Part shown: piece after piece, positions 9,029 through 18,364 of the stretch
How positions within the stretch are numbered: the stretch's first letter is position 1
Layout of the letters: the number at the start of each line of letters is the position of its first letter
Assembly (NCBI RefSeq): GCF_003726095.1
Contig: NZ_CP026031.1
Span: 372,001 to 436,000 of the forward strand
DNA length: 64,000 bases
Source of the DNA: Niallia circulans
GTDB lineage: Bacteria; Bacillota; Bacilli; Bacillales; Cytobacillaceae
Direction of reading: 5' to 3'
Notes under the pieces: model-generated
Database searches by the model: none
What the model was told of the DNA's origin: nothing
What the model saw: the letters and a program-made list of their open reading frames with translations, nothing else
Program-made: the position numbers and the translations under genes

Positions 9029-9794
9029 ATTTCATTGTAATTCCATATCGCATTTTTTCCGATAATTCTTTTCCTGTTGTTTTCAATAGCTGTAAATAGT
9101 CATTAAGGAGATCATCACTTACGGAAGAAACTAATGTTGAGATACTAAGCGCTGCTAGTATTTGTCCATGTTGATTTAAAATTGGTACCGCGATACAGCG
9201 GACACCTAGTTCATTTTCTTGATTATCCACAGCATACTCGTTATAACGCACTTTTTCTAATTCCATAAGGAAATCTTCTTTCTTGGTGATAGTCCGGTTT
9301 GTTGCTTGTGTAAACAGATAGTTATCTAGTAGTGAATGAATTATATCTGGAGGTTGATACGATAACAATAATTTTCCGATTGCTGTACAATGGAGGGGAA
9401 TTCTTCTCCCAATCCGAGAGTACCGTATAACAGAATTAGCCCCTTCTTCCTTGTCAATGTATACACCTGCATTCCCATCAAGAATACCTAGATGGCATGT
9501 TTGGCCCGTCTTTAGTGCTAACTCAACGAGATATTTATTAGCTATTTGCCTGATGTTTAAAGTATTGATAACTAAATTCCCTCTTTCAACGAGCTTTAAG
9601 CCTAATCGATATTTTCCATTTTCTGAATTTTGATCAATATAGCGAGATTGCTGCAAAGTCTTTAATAAAGAATGTACTGTACTTTTATGAAGCCCCATTT
9701 GTTCGCTGATTTCCGTAATCTTTAATTCTACGGTGTGATCGTTAAATAAATCTAATATTTGAAGTGCACGTTCCACAGATTGAATGATTGGCAT
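9027..9794 (-). CDS. IclR-family regulator of the xylonate-type operon (XynR/YagI-like)
   Basis: A 255-aa IclR-family regulator: winged helix-turn-helix about 1-65 ('SVERALQILDLFNDH', 'LHKSTVHSLLKTL'), then the effector-binding domain with 'HLGILDG' and a C-terminal 'RCIAVPILNQHGQILAALSIS'. Start ATG has GGAGAAG upstream. It is divergent from the aldolase-dehydratase-symporter-xylosidase operon at 10039. That arrangement, and the length, match YagI (XynR, 252 aa), the xylonate-operon repressor of E. coli. Its effector, probably a sugar acid or 2-keto-3-deoxy acid, is an inference. Confidence 0.88.
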   Translation of the reverse strand: MPIIQSVERALQILDLFNDHTVELKITEISEQMGLHKSTVHSLLKTLQQSRYIDQNSENGKYRLGLKLVERGNLVINTLNIRQIANKYLVELALKTGQTCHLGILDGNAGVYIDKEEGANSVIRYSRIGRRIPLHCTAIGKLLLSYQPPDIIHSLLDNYLFTQATNRTITKKEDFLMELEKVRYNEYAVDNQENELGVRCIAVPILNQHGQILAALSISTLVSSVSDDLLNDYLQLLKTTGKELSEKMRYGITMK

Positions 9795-9934
9795 AATATC
9801 TTCTCCATTTTTGTTTTATAATATTTAACTATTTCCTAGGATAACAAACATTATAGTGTACTTTTACATTAATACAGCCATTTCAAAATAGCAATCTATA
9901 TTTGCAAATTAGAAAATATTCAAAATTAACAAAA

Positions 9935-9970
9935 TGTAAGTGTTTACTTTTAGAGGTTGTATGTTATAAT
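9935..9970 (+). promoter_or_regulatory. Promoter with overlapping cre-like site for the xylonate operon
   Basis: TGTAAGTGTTTACT (9935-9948) matches the cre consensus at 12 of 14 positions and covers the -35 region TTTACT (9943-9948). A perfect -10 TATAAT lies at 9965-9970 with a 16-base spacer. CcpA bound here would block RNA polymerase. The IclR operator is presumably nearby but I cannot define it. Confidence 0.6.
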
Positions 9971-10038
9971 CAATTCACACAGACTAAATAATAGCATTGA
10001 GTTTTATAATGTAAAACTAAAAGGAGAGATAAGAAGAA

Positions 10039-10947
10039 ATGACCGAGCTGAATCGCTTTAGAGGTATTATTCCGCCAGTGTCAAGCATTCTTGATAAAGA
10101 TGGTAATCTGAAAGAAGGCGAAATGGCGTTATTAATTGATAAACTAATTGAGGAAAAAGTAAATGGCTTATTCTTTTTAGGTACTGGTGGAGAATTTTCG
10201 CAAATGTTTGTAAAGGAGAGAAAGAGGATTGCTGAATTTGCTGTTAAGTATGTTGCAAAAAGAGTTCCTGTCTTAATTGGAATTGGCAGCACGAATACAA
10301 GGGAGGCAATTCTGCTTGGTCAGCATGCGGAACAAATAGGCGCAGATGGAATTGTTGCTATTAATCCCTATTATTGGAATTTAACCAAAGAGAATTTATA
10401 TACTTACTTTAGTAACATAGCAAAGTCTGTTAAGCTGCCAGTTTTACTCTATAATTTTCCAACTCTTACAGGGCAGGATTTAACACCTGATTTCGTGATA
10501 GAGCTTGTTCTAAATCATCAAAATATAGTTGGTATTAAAGAAACGATTGATTCGATCGGACATATTCGTGAAATGAATGATAAGGTAAAAATGATTAACC
10601 CTGATTTTTCTGTTTTTTGTGGGTTTGATGACCATTTATTTAATACGCTACTGCTTGGAGGAGATGGCGCAATATCAGCTAGTGCAAATTTTGCACCACA
10701 ACTATCAGTTGGTCTGTATAACTTCTTCTTAGCAGGAGATATAGAAAAAGCAGTTTCTTTGCAGAAACAATTAGCTATATTGCCACAACTATATAAAATA
10801 GATAGTCCGTTTGTAAATGTAGTGAAGGAAGCAACGAAATTATGTGGTTTGAATATTACAACAGAGGTGTTGCCTCCTGCTAAAGCCCTTAATGAAGAGA
10901 AGAAGCAGCAAGTTAAGGAAATTTTAAAACAGGCAAATTTATTATAA
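10039..10947 (+). CDS. yagE: DHDPS/NAL-family aldolase, likely 2-keto-3-deoxy sugar-acid aldolase (YagE-like)
   Basis: A 302-aa class I aldolase of the dihydrodipicolinate synthase superfamily. The Schiff-base lysine is Lys167 ('VGIKET'), the proton-relay tyrosine is Tyr138 ('LLYNFP'), and the substrate loop is 'GTGGEF' (49-52). GGAGAG lies upstream of the ATG. Next to an xylonate-type dehydratase it probably splits a 2-keto-3-deoxy sugar acid to pyruvate plus an aldehyde, as E. coli YagE does (302 aa in common annotations). Lysine-synthesis DapA is unlikely given the operon. The true substrate (KDG or 2-keto-3-deoxy-xylonate) is not fixed by sequence. Confidence 0.85.
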   Translation: MTELNRFRGIIPPVSSILDKDGNLKEGEMALLIDKLIEEKVNGLFFLGTGGEFSQMFVKERKRIAEFAVKYVAKRVPVLIGIGSTNTREAILLGQHAEQIGADGIVAINPYYWNLTKENLYTYFSNIAKSVKLPVLLYNFPTLTGQDLTPDFVIELVLNHQNIVGIKETIDSIGHIREMNDKVKMINPDFSVFCGFDDHLFNTLLLGGDGAISASANFAPQLSVGLYNFFLAGDIEKAVSLQKQLAILPQLYKIDSPFVNVVKEATKLCGLNITTEVLPPAKALNEEKKQQVKEILKQANLL

Positions 10948-11020
10948 GAGAAGAAGATATATTCCTTTTTTTGAAATGATTATTTGTTTACTAAACAAAC
11001 AGATATTGGAGGGTGATAGG

Positions 11021-13009
11021 ATGACATTACCATTTATATTTGAAAACGAGAATAAATCTCTTTATGAAATAAAAACGAATGCAAAGGGGCCAACTGGAAC
11101 GCTACCACTTACTGCACAAATGCTGGAGGATTCGCCGAGCGGGGATTTATTCGGACTTAGCCAAAATGTAGGGATGGGATGGAAACCGAAAGATTTATTA
11201 GGAACAGAAGTCCTGATTCTAGGTACAAAAGGTGGTATAAGAGATCATAATGGTGAGCCAATCGCGCTAGGGTACCACACAGGACATTGGGAAGTTGATA
11301 TCCTCATGGCAGAGGCAGCAGAAGAAATTCGAAACCATAAAGGTGTTCCCTTTGCGGGTTTTGTTAGTGATCCTTGTGACGGTCGTTCGCAAGGAACATT
11401 AGGAATGTTTGATTCTTTTCCTTATCGAAATGATGCTGCAATTGTTTATCGGCGTTTAATTCGTTCATTGCCTACTAGAGAAGCAGTAATAGGCGTTGCA
11501 ACATGTGATAAAGGATTACCTGCCATGATGATTGCGCTTAGTTCTATGCATGATTTGCCAACTATTATTGTGCCTGGTGGTGTTACGCTGCCTCCAGCAA
11601 TTGGGGAGGATGCAGGGAAAATCCAAACAATTGGCGCACGATTTGCCAATAAAGAGATTAGTTTGAAGGAAGCGGCAGAGCTTGGCTGTGTGGCATGTGC
11701 TACACCAGGAGGAGGCTGTCAATTCCTTGGTACTGCTGCAACATCGCAAGTAATTGCGGAAGCACTAGGCATAGCAGTCACTCATTCAGCACTTGCTCCT
11801 TCTGGACAAAAGATTTGGGCAGAAATGGCAAGGCAGTCAGCAAGAGCTGTTTTAGAAATGGAAAAGAATCAAATTAAAACAAAGGACATTATTACAGATA
11901 AAGCTATCGAGAATGCAATGGTTCTTCATGCGGCTTTTGGTGGTTCAACCAATCTTTTATTACATATTCCAGCTCTTGCACATGCTGCCAAATGTAAAAT
12001 ACCCACAGTAGATGATTGGGCAAGAATAAATCGCAAAACTCCACGTCTAGTAAGTGTTTTACCTAACGGACCAGATCATCATCCAACAGTTCGTGTTTTT
12101 CTTGCTGGTGGTGTACCAGAAGTAATGCTTCATTTACGAAAATTAGGGCTTTTACATGAAGATGTCCTAACTGTTACTGGTCATACTTTAGGAGAGAACT
12201 TAGATTGGTGGGAAAAATCCGAAAGAAGAACGCAATTAAGGAAACGTTTATTAGAAGCAGATGGTGTCAACCCTGAGCAAGTAATTATGGATCCTGCTAC
12301 AGCAAAAGCAAGAGGGCTTACTTCCACGATCACCTTTCCAAAAGGGAATATTGCACCAGAAGGATCTGTTATTAAATCAACTTCAATTGATCGCACTGTA
12401 GTAGGAGAAGATGGAATCTATAGACATACAGGAACAGCGAAGGTATTTACATCGGAGAAAGCGGCTATTACTGCAATAAAAACTGGGGGAATAAAAGCAG
12501 GAGATGTAATGGTTGTAATGGGAGGAGGTCCATCTGGAACCGGAATGGAAGAAACCTATCAATTAACGTCTGCTTTGAAATATTTACCTTTTGGCAAATA
12601 TGTATCCTTAATTACGGACGCACGTTTTTCAGGTGTCTCAACTGGAGCCTGCATCGGTCATATCGGTCCGGAAGCATTGAGCGATGGACCGATTGGAAGG
12701 CTGCGAAATGGAGATTTAATCGATATTATGGTTGATTGTGAAAACTTGATAGGAACAGTTGATTTTATTGGCACAGAAGATCAGCGATTGTCAAAAGAAG
12801 AGGCAACATCCGTTTTAAAAGCAAGAGAAGCGCATCCAGACCTTAAACCAGATCCTAATTTGCCAGATGATACAAGGCTTTGGGCGGCACTGCAAGCGGT
12901 TAGTGGCGGGACATGGAGAGGCAGTGTGTATGATGTTGACCGAATTATTGAAGTATTGGAAGCAGGGAAGAAGGCGTTAGCGAAAGAAGAAGGTTCTTTC
13001 ATAAGATAG
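11021..13009 (+). CDS. yagF: Sugar-acid dehydratase, IlvD/Edd superfamily (YjhG/YagF, xylonate dehydratase-like)
   Basis: A 662-aa iron-sulfur dehydratase of the IlvD/Edd superfamily. Candidate cluster cysteines are Cys119 ('[11 protein letters not shown]'), Cys162 ('[10 protein letters not shown]') and Cys233 ('[14 protein letters not shown]'). Length fits the YjhG/YagF branch (about 655 aa), longer than IlvD (about 560). ATG 11021 follows GGAGGGTGATAGG; an ATG at 10976 has no ribosome site. The expected reaction is dehydration of D-xylonate (or a related aldonate) to a 2-keto-3-deoxy acid, feeding the aldolase upstream. Confidence 0.88.
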   Translation: MTLPFIFENENKSLYEIKTNAKGPTGTLPLTAQMLEDSPSGDLFGLSQNVGMGWKPKDLLGTEVLILGTKGGIRDHNGEPIALGYHTGHWEVDILMAEAAEEIRNHKGVPFAGFVSDPCDGRSQGTLGMFDSFPYRNDAAIVYRRLIRSLPTREAVIGVATCDKGLPAMMIALSSMHDLPTIIVPGGVTLPPAIGEDAGKIQTIGARFANKEISLKEAAELGCVACATPGGGCQFLGTAATSQVIAEALGIAVTHSALAPSGQKIWAEMARQSARAVLEMEKNQIKTKDIITDKAIENAMVLHAAFGGSTNLLLHIPALAHAAKCKIPTVDDWARINRKTPRLVSVLPNGPDHHPTVRVFLAGGVPEVMLHLRKLGLLHEDVLTVTGHTLGENLDWWEKSERRTQLRKRLLEADGVNPEQVIMDPATAKARGLTSTITFPKGNIAPEGSVIKSTSIDRTVVGEDGIYRHTGTAKVFTSEKAAITAIKTGGIKAGDVMVVMGGGPSGTGMEETYQLTSALKYLPFGKYVSLITDARFSGVSTGACIGHIGPEALSDGPIGRLRNGDLIDIMVDCENLIGTVDFIGTEDQRLSKEEATSVLKAREAHPDLKPDPNLPDDTRLWAALQAVSGGTWRGSVYDVDRIIEVLEAGKKALAKEEGSFIR

Positions 13010-13065
13010 TGACACAGTATCTTAGTAGAAGATAGCTCTGATTGTCGTTGTAAGTTTGAATTAAT

Positions 13066-13079
13066 TGTAAGCGTAAACA
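13066..13079 (+). promoter_or_regulatory. cre-like CcpA site before the symporter gene
   Basis: TGTAAGCGTAAACA matches the cre consensus at 13 of 14 positions and lies 22 bases before the symporter ATG, inside the operon. It could give a second, roadblock-type level of glucose repression. Confidence 0.6.
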
Positions 13080-13101
13080 AAGTTATGGATGGAGGATTAA
13101 G

Positions 13102-14496
13102 ATGTCGACCAATTTACAAAGGGAAGAGGTTACTCCGGCACAAAGTGCACCAGCTGGTGAAAAGATAAGTTTAATGGAAAGATTAGGGTATGGTTCGGGT
13201 GACTTAGCTAGTAATTTTATCTGGCAAGCAATGAGCATTTTTATTGTGTATTATTTTACAGATATCATTGGCATTGCAGCAGGGATTATAGGATCCATCA
13301 TGTTGTTTTCCCGGATTTTTGATGGGATAACAGATATATTGATGGGTTACGTCATAGATAAGACGAAATCAAAGCATGGTAAGGCAAGACCTTGGCTATT
13401 ATGGCTTGCGATTCCTTTTGCAATCTCAGCTGTATTACTGTTTACCGTTCCGGATGTAAGCACTGTTTGGCAAGTTGTTTATATTACAATTACCTATAAT
13501 TTAGTTTGTTTGGTCTATACTGGCTTAAATGTACCATATGGAACCTTAAACTCCTTAATTACACAAAATCAATACCAAAGATCTATTTTAAATGTATTTC
13601 GTATGAGTTTTGCGTTAATAGGATCACTTATAGTCAGTAATTTGACCCTTCCACTTGCAAATATCTTTGGAGGAGGCCAATTTGGATGGATTATAACTTT
13701 CCTTATTTTTGGATCGATTGGTAGTAGTCTTTTCTACTTTTGTTTCAAATCAACCACTGAAAGAGTTAAGCCTGCTAGCAAGGAACAACAGCAAAATCCC
13801 GTAAAGCTAAAAGATAGTATAAGAACGCTTGGGAAAAATAAGTATTGGGCACTTGTGACGACATTTATCTTTATGACCTATATTTTTAATGCCTTAAATT
13901 CTGGAGCAGTCATTTATTTTGCTCAGTATATTTTAGATGACACCCTTCTAGTTGGACTTGTAACAACAGCTTATACAGTATTTATCCTTTTAGGAATGGT
14001 AATTGTAGCACCAATTACGAAAAGGTTTGGTAAAAGAAATGCCATTATTGTTGGGGAAGTAATTACGTTAATCGGTTATCTAATTATGTTAATTGACATC
14101 ACTAATATAGCATTAATTGTAGCCGGTACGATAATTCGAGGAATCGGTAAGGCGCCGATCAATGGAAGTATGTTTGCGATGCTAGGTGACACGATCGAGT
14201 ATGGGGAGTGGAAAACAGGTATTCGAAATGAAGGTATGGTATATAGCGGCGGAAGCATGGGTATCAAAATCGGTAGTGGATTAGGCACTGCTATTATAGG
14301 ATGGGTATTATTCATTGGTGGATATGTTGGCGGCGGAGGCACGCAATCGAGTGCAGCATTGCTTTCTATTCAATCCTTGTTTATTTACATTCCAATGGCA
14401 ATTACTGTTTTCTTAATTATCCTCATGCTATTCTATCGTTTAGATAAAATCTATCCTCGTATTATTAGTGATCTAAAAGCTAGAAGCGCAAACTAA
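13102..14496 (+). CDS. GPH-family glycoside/cation symporter (YagG-like)
   Basis: A 464-aa, 12-segment membrane transporter of the glycoside-pentoside-hexuronide (GPH) family: 'ERLGYGSGDLASNFIWQ' near the N-terminus, the conserved 'SRIFDGITDILMGYVIDKT' in the second segment region, and 'GKARPWLLW'. ATG is preceded by GGAGG. It probably imports xylosides or a sugar acid by H+ or Na+ symport for the adjacent dehydratase/aldolase and GH43 enzymes. YagG (460 aa) holds this position in E. coli. Confidence 0.88.
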   Translation: MSTNLQREEVTPAQSAPAGEKISLMERLGYGSGDLASNFIWQAMSIFIVYYFTDIIGIAAGIIGSIMLFSRIFDGITDILMGYVIDKTKSKHGKARPWLLWLAIPFAISAVLLFTVPDVSTVWQVVYITITYNLVCLVYTGLNVPYGTLNSLITQNQYQRSILNVFRMSFALIGSLIVSNLTLPLANIFGGGQFGWIITFLIFGSIGSSLFYFCFKSTTERVKPASKEQQQNPVKLKDSIRTLGKNKYWALVTTFIFMTYIFNALNSGAVIYFAQYILDDTLLVGLVTTAYTVFILLGMVIVAPITKRFGKRNAIIVGEVITLIGYLIMLIDITNIALIVAGTIIRGIGKAPINGSMFAMLGDTIEYGEWKTGIRNEGMVYSGGSMGIKIGSGLGTAIIGWVLFIGGYVGGGGTQSSAALLSIQSLFIYIPMAITVFLIILMLFYRLDKIYPRIISDLKARSAN

Positions 14497-14611
14497 TTTC
14501 TAACAATTTATGTTATAGCAATAGTTGAAGCTAGTGGGAATGTACTAGTTTTGTAGGTTCCTTTCCTAAATTACCTTAGAATTTACCAATGTTAAGAAAA
14601 GGGGTTATGAA

Positions 14612-16180
14612 ATGAGTAAAATAATCAATCCAGTCTTGCCAGGCTATCATCCTGATCCTTCTATTTTACGAGTTGGAGATGACTATTATATAGCGGTCTC
14701 TACTTTTGAATGGTTTCCAGGCGTACAAATATATCATTCTAAAGACATGATTAATTGGAGATTGCTAACATATCCATTAACAAGAGAATCTCAATTAAAT
14801 ATGATTGGAAATGTCAATTCAGGAGGGGTTTGGGCGCCCTGTTTAAGTTATTCAGAAGGGATGTTTTTTTTAATCTATACAGATGTAAAAAGTAGAATGG
14901 GAGCTTTTAAGGATACACATAACTATTTAGTGACAGCTGAAAATATTGAAGGGCCTTGGTCTGAGCCGATTTATCTTAATAGTAGTGGATTTGATCCTTC
15001 CTTGTTTCATGATGAGGATGGGAGAAAATGGTTAGTCAATATGATTTGGGATTTTCGTAAAGGAACTAATTCTTTTGCAGGAATCGCCCTGCAAGAATAT
15101 TCTGTAGAAGAAAAAAGGCTAGTGGGACCGGTACAAAATATTTTTAAGGGCTCAGAGATAGGGTTAACAGAGGCACCTCATATATATAAGCGGAATGGCT
15201 ATTATTATTTAGTAACAGCAGAAGGAGGAACTTGGTATACCCATGCGGTTACAGTAGCAAGGTCAACTTCTTTATTTGGTCCATATGAAATAGATCCAAC
15301 CAATCCAATCTTGACATCAGATGAGAGCAAAAAAGACCAGCTGCAAAAGGCGGGGCATGGAAGCTTGGTGGAAACTCAAAATGGTGAGTGGTATATGGCA
15401 CATTTATGTGGAAGACCGGTTGTCGATAAAAAATGTATATTAGGGAGAGAAACTGCTATCCAAAAATGCTATTGGACAGAAGATGATTGGCTGCGTGTTG
15501 AAGGAGGACCAAATCCATCAACTATTGTAGAGGGACCGGACTTACAATTACATCCATTTGAACAAGAGAGCAACTTTGATGATTTCCAAGGTCATTCCTT
15601 AAAAAAATACTGGAACTCATTAAGAGGAATATTCACGGAGGATTGGATTTCACTAACAGAACGACCAGGTTATTTGACATTAAAGGGTGGAGAATCGATG
15701 AGCTCCCTCCATCATCAAAGCCTGTTAGCACGCAGACTAGAAAGTTTCACGGTGGAAGTAGAAACAGCAGTTGAATATACACCCGAAAACTTTCAACAAA
15801 TGGCGGGATTAATTTTTTATTATGATACAGATGATTATGTGTACCTCCGAATTACAACACATGAAACGTTAGGAAAATGTATCGGAATCATTGAATCCAA
15901 GCATGGAGTTTATGATGAATTACTCGATCAAGATATACCTTTAAAATCTAAAGGGGAGGTTAAGGTAAAAGCACAAGTTGATCAGCAATGGCTACAATTT
16001 GCTTATGCAGAAGAAGATGAATGGAAGAATATTGGCAGTAAAATCGATATTAGTCATTTATCAGACGATGATGCAGATTATATACGCTTCACTGGGACCT
16101 TTGTTGGGATATGTACACAAGATTTAAGCGGGCAAAAGAAACCAAGTTATTTTTCATACTTTAAGTATGATGAGTTGTAA
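14612..16180 (+). CDS. GH43 beta-xylosidase (YagH/XynB-like)
   Basis: A 522-aa cytoplasmic GH43 enzyme with a five-bladed propeller (about 1-320) and a C-terminal concanavalin-like domain (about 335-520) typical of XynB. Catalytic base Asp15 ('YHPDPS'), pKa-tuning Asp128 ('FDPSLF') and acid Glu187 ('LTEAPH') are all present. It follows an AAAGGGG ribosome site. It probably removes xylose (or arabinose) from imported short xylosides. E. coli YagH is similar in length and place. Last gene of the operon; a dispersed repeat begins 19 bases after its stop. Confidence 0.9.
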   Translation: MSKIINPVLPGYHPDPSILRVGDDYYIAVSTFEWFPGVQIYHSKDMINWRLLTYPLTRESQLNMIGNVNSGGVWAPCLSYSEGMFFLIYTDVKSRMGAFKDTHNYLVTAENIEGPWSEPIYLNSSGFDPSLFHDEDGRKWLVNMIWDFRKGTNSFAGIALQEYSVEEKRLVGPVQNIFKGSEIGLTEAPHIYKRNGYYYLVTAEGGTWYTHAVTVARSTSLFGPYEIDPTNPILTSDESKKDQLQKAGHGSLVETQNGEWYMAHLCGRPVVDKKCILGRETAIQKCYWTEDDWLRVEGGPNPSTIVEGPDLQLHPFEQESNFDDFQGHSLKKYWNSLRGIFTEDWISLTERPGYLTLKGGESMSSLHHQSLLARRLESFTVEVETAVEYTPENFQQMAGLIFYYDTDDYVYLRITTHETLGKCIGIIESKHGVYDELLDQDIPLKSKGEVKVKAQVDQQWLQFAYAEEDEWKNIGSKIDISHLSDDDADYIRFTGTFVGICTQDLSGQKKPSYFSYFKYDEL

Positions 16181-16198
16181 AACTGAATATCACAAGAT

Positions 16199-16553
16199 GG
16201 GGCTGAGACAAAACTAAAAAGGCTATGCTTAAAGCTGAATAATCATTTGTTGAATTAGACGAATGATAAAAAGAATCTATTTTTGTTTCTTGCCCCATTT
16301 TATAAGATTAGTGAAATGGAGCGGAAGACACTCGACTCCTGCGGGAAATAGAGGAAAGGCTGAGACCCCGCAGCGCAGTGAGGAGGCTCAGCTTCCTCCC
16401 CGCGGAAAGCGAGTAACTGGAGCGCAATGGAACGAACTTGTTTTTTAGCTATAAAAAGGATAAATCAGCGAAAAGAAAAACCCAAACTATTACGATGTTT
16501 TATTGTATTATAGTTTGGCTTTTTCTTTATGTAAAATTCTTTTGTCCCACCCT
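16199..16553 (+). repeat. 355-bp dispersed repeat, intact copy 1
   Basis: This stretch is nearly identical, in reverse orientation, to 60026-61819 once the insertion sequence there is removed. Its ends are an imperfect terminal inverted repeat (GGGGCTGAGACAAAA at the left; TTTTGTCCCACCC at the right). It holds a GC-rich core (ACTCCTGCGGG, CCTCCCCGCGG) that is unlike the AT-rich surroundings, and an inner hairpin CCAAACTAT/ATAGTTTGG. Small mobile element (MITE-like) is the best description; the mover is unknown. An open frame of 61 codons inside it is not a credible gene. Confidence 0.85.
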
Positions 16554-16619
16554 CATCTTGATGTGATAGGAAAAGGTATAATTAATTATTTTTCCCCATA
16601 GATAGTGATATTTATGAAC

Positions 16620-16671
16620 TTAGTTCACAACTTTGCCATAACTTTGTGAACTAAATGTGAAATACATCACA
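16620..16671 (+). promoter_or_regulatory. Perfect Fnr/CRP-type box and adjacent inverted repeat before doxX
   Basis: TGTGAAATACATCACA (16656-16671) is an exact TGTGA-N6-TCACA site, the Bacillus Fnr consensus; it is also two bases off a Rex operator. Just upstream, TTAGTTCACAA (16620-16630) and TTGTGAACTAA (16644-16654) form a perfect 11-bp inverted repeat. A -10-like TATTAT follows at 16700. This indicates oxygen or redox control of doxX. Confidence 0.6.
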
Positions 16672-16797
16672 ATATACTTTTCGATAGTGGAAATAGTGTT
16701 ATTATATAAGTGTAGTAAGAAACAAACAAGATCTTGTAGAAGTAAATGTGAATCAATGAACAAACTAATAATTAATCATTTTAAGGAGATGGAGAAA

Positions 16798-17310
16798 ATG
16801 TTAGATTTATTAAGAAATAATAAAGTAGTCGCAGGAATATTGGCTTTCATCCGAATTTATCTTGGTTATCAATTTATCCATGCAGGATATGAAAAATTAA
16901 CAAGTGGTGCCTTTGACGCAAGTGGATTTTTACAAGGGGCGATCGCAAGCAGCACAGGTGAACACCCAGCGGTACAAGGATGGTGGGCAACATTTCTAGA
17001 ACATGTAGCACTGCCGAATGCAGATATATTCACTTTCTTAGTTCAATGGGGAGAATTATTAGTAGGAATTGCATTAATTCTCGGTTTATTCACAAGCTTT
17101 GCAACTTTAATGGGAATGGTCATGAACTTCGCATTCTTGTTTAGTGGAACAGTAAGCACAAACGGACAAATGATCTTACTAGCCATTTTCGTAATCGTGG
17201 CAGGGGCTAACGCTGGTAAATTTGGTCTTGACCGCTATGCAATGCCATATATCAAAAATCAAATAAATAATAGAAAAAATAAACATAAAAAAGAAGCAGC
17301 CGTTGCTTAA
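16798..17310 (+). CDS. DoxX-family membrane protein
   Basis: A 170-aa protein with four predicted membrane helices and the DoxX signature ('ILAFIRIYLGYQFIHAGYEKL', 'WGELLVGIALILGLFT'), ending in a Lys-rich tail. ATG 16798 follows AAGGAGATGGAG; the frame is open upstream but without ribosome site. DoxX proteins are linked to quinone or thiol redox stress; the exact role is unknown. The upstream Fnr-type box supports a redox link. It is convergent with a LysR gene and shares a terminator with it. Confidence 0.85.
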   Translation: MLDLLRNNKVVAGILAFIRIYLGYQFIHAGYEKLTSGAFDASGFLQGAIASSTGEHPAVQGWWATFLEHVALPNADIFTFLVQWGELLVGIALILGLFTSFATLMGMVMNFAFLFSGTVSTNGQMILLAIFVIVAGANAGKFGLDRYAMPYIKNQINNRKNKHKKEAAVA

Positions 17311-17324
17311 GAAGTTTAAAAAAG

Positions 17325-17358
17325 GGAAGCCAGTTACAATTAGTAGCTGGCTTCTTTT
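17325..17358 (+). terminator. Bidirectional terminator between doxX and the LysR gene
   Basis: GAAGCCAGTTAC (17325-17336) pairs with GTAGCTGGCTTC (17343-17354) with one G-T pair, followed by TTTT. It overlaps the last codons of the LysR gene. Confidence 0.8.
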
Positions 17359-18236
17359 ACATATGCAGTTCTTTTTTCTTCTTCTTGTTTAAAATAAGCT
17401 TTTGCTTCTTCGATAAAATAATGGACGATTGGAGAAACCCATCTGCTTTTATGGTAAAAAAGAAAGGAAGCGACTTGCCCATGTTTCTTATCTAAACGCC
17501 GTGCAGATAATCGTCCATCCTTTAATTCATTTTGAATGGTAATTTCCGGCACAAGCGCAAGTCCCAACCCACATTGTACACATTGCTTAATTGCCTCAAT
17601 GCTCCAAAACTCATGAAAAGAAGTTGGTGTAATATTTTCTTCCGCTATAAATTTATCAAAAATGGTCCGATAGGGGCAGTTGCTTTCCGAATAAAGAATA
17701 GAATTAGGCTGCATATGACTAGGGGAAGAAATGATACTCATATTTTCGTCTAACATTTTAATGGTTTCTAAGGACGGATTCTTCTTGAATTCTAGATTAA
17801 GAAGTAAGGCGATATCTAAATCGCCAATCTCTACTAAATGCTGCAGTTCCTCACATGTCCCCATTCGAACAGATAAATGAACATCTGGAAATTTCTCTTT
17901 ATATGCCTGAATGATAGTAGGAAGACGGTAAACAGTTAATGATTCTGAAGCCCCAATCGTTATTTTTCCTTTTTTCATACTTGAAGATTGATGTAGTTCT
18001 TTTGCTCCCTTATGCAGGCGCAGCATTTCATTTGCATAAGGAAGAAATGATTTGCCCAGCTCTGTTAACGCAATGGATTTGCCGAGACGATCAAAAAGTG
18101 GGCCTTCTAGTTCCATCTCTAATGCTTGTATATGGGAAGTAATCGAGGATTGTGCATAGCCAAGCTGAGTAGCCGCCTTAGCAAAACCACCAGCTTCCAC
18201 AATGGCTTTAAACGTTTGTAAATGGCGTATTTCCAT
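17340..18236 (-). CDS. LysR-family transcriptional regulator
   Basis: A 298-aa LysR regulator: winged HTH about 1-60 ('FKAIVEAGGFAKAATQLGYAQSSITSHIQALE') and a periplasmic-binding-like effector domain (about 90-290, 'KITIGASES'). ATG follows GGAGGATA. It is divergent from an APC permease at 18365, the usual arrangement for a LysR gene and its target, and a palindrome lies in the shared region. The effector is unknown; an amino acid is plausible given the neighbour. Confidence 0.88.
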   Translation of the reverse strand: MEIRHLQTFKAIVEAGGFAKAATQLGYAQSSITSHIQALEMELEGPLFDRLGKSIALTELGKSFLPYANEMLRLHKGAKELHQSSSMKKGKITIGASESLTVYRLPTIIQAYKEKFPDVHLSVRMGTCEELQHLVEIGDLDIALLLNLEFKKNPSLETIKMLDENMSIISSPSHMQPNSILYSESNCPYRTIFDKFIAEENITPTSFHEFWSIEAIKQCVQCGLGLALVPEITIQNELKDGRLSARRLDKKHGQVASFLFYHKSRWVSPIVHYFIEEAKAYFKQEEEKRTAYVKEASY

Positions 18237-18251
18237 ATAGTATCCTCCTGT

Positions 18252-18268
18252 TATCGGTATAATCGATA
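18252..18268. promoter_or_regulatory. Palindromic LysR-type operator candidate
   Basis: TATCG-N7-CGATA (18252-18268) lies between the divergent LysR and permease genes; a third TATCG-like motif follows at 18274. The spacing fits a LysR T-N11-A box. Inferred operator. Confidence 0.45.
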
Positions 18269-18364
18269 TTATTTATCGTATATATCTATTTTACTGAATG
18301 ATAAAAGGCAAATACAATAGGAAAGGAGAAATAATTAAAAAACATCAGGAATGGGGAAAAAAGA

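Noticed and set aside
16263..16448. 61-codon open frame inside the dispersed repeat
   Set aside because: No ribosome site, and it lies wholly within the repeat with GC-rich palindromic core; the second copy is broken by the IS. It is a by-product of the repeat.
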